A stretch of DNA of 6,167 nucleotides from WHSV01 sp050694055 (lineage in GTDB: Bacteria; Actinomycetota; CADDZG01; WHSQ01), in the NCBI GenBank assembly GCA_050694055.1, contig JBOGWX010000143.1:1-6167 (forward strand), given 5' to 3'. Positions 5,313 through 6,167 of the stretch are shown in pieces. The notes beneath the pieces were generated by a model that ran no database searches, was not told the origin of the DNA, and saw nothing but the letters and a program-made list of their open reading frames with translations. The translations under genes and the position numbers were made by a program. Numbering within the stretch: the first letter of the stretch is position 1; each line of letters begins with the position of its first letter.

Positions 5313-6167
5313 TTGCAAGCCGAGACGCCCGATGCTCTCAGCCCCCTGTCCGAGGAGTGGGACAGGGCCCTTGCGGTGGTCGCCCATCCCGACGATCTGG
5401 AGTACGGGGCGGCAAGCGCGATCGCCCGCTGGACCTCCCAGGGTAAGTCGGTGTCGTACGTGCTCGTCACCAGCGGCGAAGCCGGGATCGCCTCGATGGC
5501 CCCCGAGACGGCAGGACCCCTGCGCGAGCAAGAGGAACGAGCAGGAGCCGCCATCGTGGGAGTCGAAGACGTGGAGTTTCTCGGGCATCCCGACGGGATG
5601 ATCGAGTCCGGGCTCAGGCTTCGCAAAGACATCGCCCGCGCCATTCGCAGGTGCAGGCCGCATGCTCTGATCACCATCAACCACCACGCGACCTGGGGAG
5701 GCAGCAGCTTCAACATGGCCGATCATCGCGTCGTCGGCCTGGCGGTCATGGACGCAGCAAGAGATGCAGCCAACCGCTGGGTGTTTCAGGACCTGCTCGA
5801 AGGGGGTTACCAGCCATGGGGCGGCGTCCGTATGGTTTGCATCAACGCATCTCCCTACCCCACCCATGCGGTCGACGTGACGGGCTTCCTAGCCCAGGGC
5901 ATCCGGTCACTGCAAGCTCACCGCGCGTACATAGAAGGGTTGGGCGGTGAGTTCGATGCCCGCGCCTTTCTGGAATCCAGCGCCGCGGCGGTGGGCGATC
6001 GAGCGGGATACGAGCACGCCGTCGGCTTCGAGGTGGTTACCTCACGGCCTGCATCACATCGTTCCGGTTTTAGAGCCGGAGCTCTCAGCATCACATCGTT
6101 CCGGTCTTGGGCGCGATTTCCAGCATCACATCGTTCCAGAAGATCAGAACTTCAACGGGAACGAGAG
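5313..6167 (+). CDS. PIG-L/LmbE-family zinc-dependent deacetylase, 3' end open at window edge
   Basis: Translation from TTG 5313 gives 285 residues without a stop. AGGAGG lies 5 nt upstream of the TTG, which decides the start. The family signature AHPDDLEYG is at 24-32; H25 and D28 should bind zinc and D27 act as base, with H138 in NMADHR as the third ligand. EFLGHPDG (88-95) is the second family motif. Members remove acetyl groups from N-acetylglucosaminyl compounds (MshB and Mca in mycothiol metabolism, GlcNAc-PI deacetylase); the substrate here is unknown. The conserved domain ends near GYEHAVGFEVV (232-242), where relatives usually stop. The remaining 43 residues are Arg/Ser-rich and are encoded by the 18-bp direct repeats. 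The C-terminus is therefore either a recent extension or the gene is broken by the repeat region. Confidence 0.88.
   Translation, partial: MQAETPDALSPLSEEWDRALAVVAHPDDLEYGAASAIARWTSQGKSVSYVLVTSGEAGIASMAPETAGPLREQEERAGAAIVGVEDVEFLGHPDGMIESGLRLRKDIARAIRRCRPHALITINHHATWGGSSFNMADHRVVGLAVMDAARDAANRWVFQDLLEGGYQPWGGVRMVCINASPYPTHAVDVTGFLAQGIRSLQAHRAYIEGLGGEFDARAFLESSAAAVGDRAGYEHAVGFEVVTSRPASHRSGFRAGALSITSFRSWARFPASHRSRRSELQRERE
6051..6140. repeat. Three tandem direct repeats, 15-18 bp core, 35-37 bp spacing
   Basis: GCATCACATCGTTCC occurs perfectly at 6051-6065, 6088-6102 and 6123-6137. Copies 1 and 2 extend to GCATCACATCGTTCCGGT (18 bp); copy 3 continues AGA. Unit lengths are 37 and 35 bp. The intervening parts (19 and 17 nt) are only loosely alike. 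A 30-nt segment follows copy 3 to the window edge. The segment 6067-6102 is 36 nt long, opens GTTTTAGAGC, a beginning shared with many type II CRISPR repeats, and contains the hairpin AGAGC-CGGA-GCTCT (6072-6085). The spacing is too short for an ordinary array of 36-nt repeats and 30-nt spacers. Possible identities are a degenerate array end or anti-repeat, transposase-binding sites at an element end, or protein-binding iterons. Confidence 0.8.

Noticed and set aside
5265..5867. 200-codon minus-strand frame opposite the deacetylase
   Set aside because: It is antisense to a frame with AHPDD, the DH zinc ligand and an AGGAGG ribosome site; no coherent domain is seen.
6051..6140. Calling a definite CRISPR array
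   Set aside because: The repeat period is 35-37 bp, leaving no room for normal spacers between 36-nt repeats. The shared core is only 15-18 bp, and no cas gene is in the window.

Overview
The window is GC-rich and most likely comes from an actinobacterium or a close GC-rich relative. The evidence is strong codon bias, a CsoR-type copper repressor, a split-barrel protein of the F420-associated Rv0121-like family, GTG and TTG starts, and a possible leaderless transcript. I cannot name a genus.

Minus strand, about 3740 down to 94, is a copper-homeostasis operon. In transcription order it holds csoR (Cu(I)-sensing repressor), copB (CPH-type P1B ATPase with a His-rich N-terminus), copZ (67-aa CxxC chaperone), an unrecognised 43-aa small ORF, and a copA-like ATPase gene that stops after its fourth membrane helix. 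copB/copZ, copZ/small ORF and small ORF/copA each overlap by 4 nt, which suggests one translationally coupled message. Two near-identical 17-bp CsoR-type operators precede csoR and copB. The copB operator fills the spacer of a near-consensus promoter (TTGACG-16 nt-TATACT). The likely circuit is that Cu(I) releases CsoR, CopZ carries copper to the exporters, and CopB pumps it out. The truncated CopA lacks every catalytic domain and cannot pump by itself.

Positions 1-93 hold no recognisable gene. They carry a long imperfect inverted repeat (13-30/67-86) next to the CopA truncation point, either a terminator-like hairpin or a rearrangement scar.

Minus strand 3815-4249 is a PPOX/F420-type flavin-fold protein. 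It follows a possible leaderless 19-codon ORF and is closed by a hairpin at 3780-3800. Diverging from it on the plus strand are an Asp-box (BNR) beta-propeller protein (about 4340-5242) and a PIG-L/LmbE-type zinc deacetylase starting at TTG 5313.

The deacetylase frame stays open to the window edge and runs through three copies of an 18-bp direct repeat at 35-37 bp spacing (6051-6140). This repeat cluster is the least explained element. It could be a degenerate CRISPR or anti-repeat, a transposon end, or an iteron-like binding array. The sequence beyond 6167 is needed to decide.
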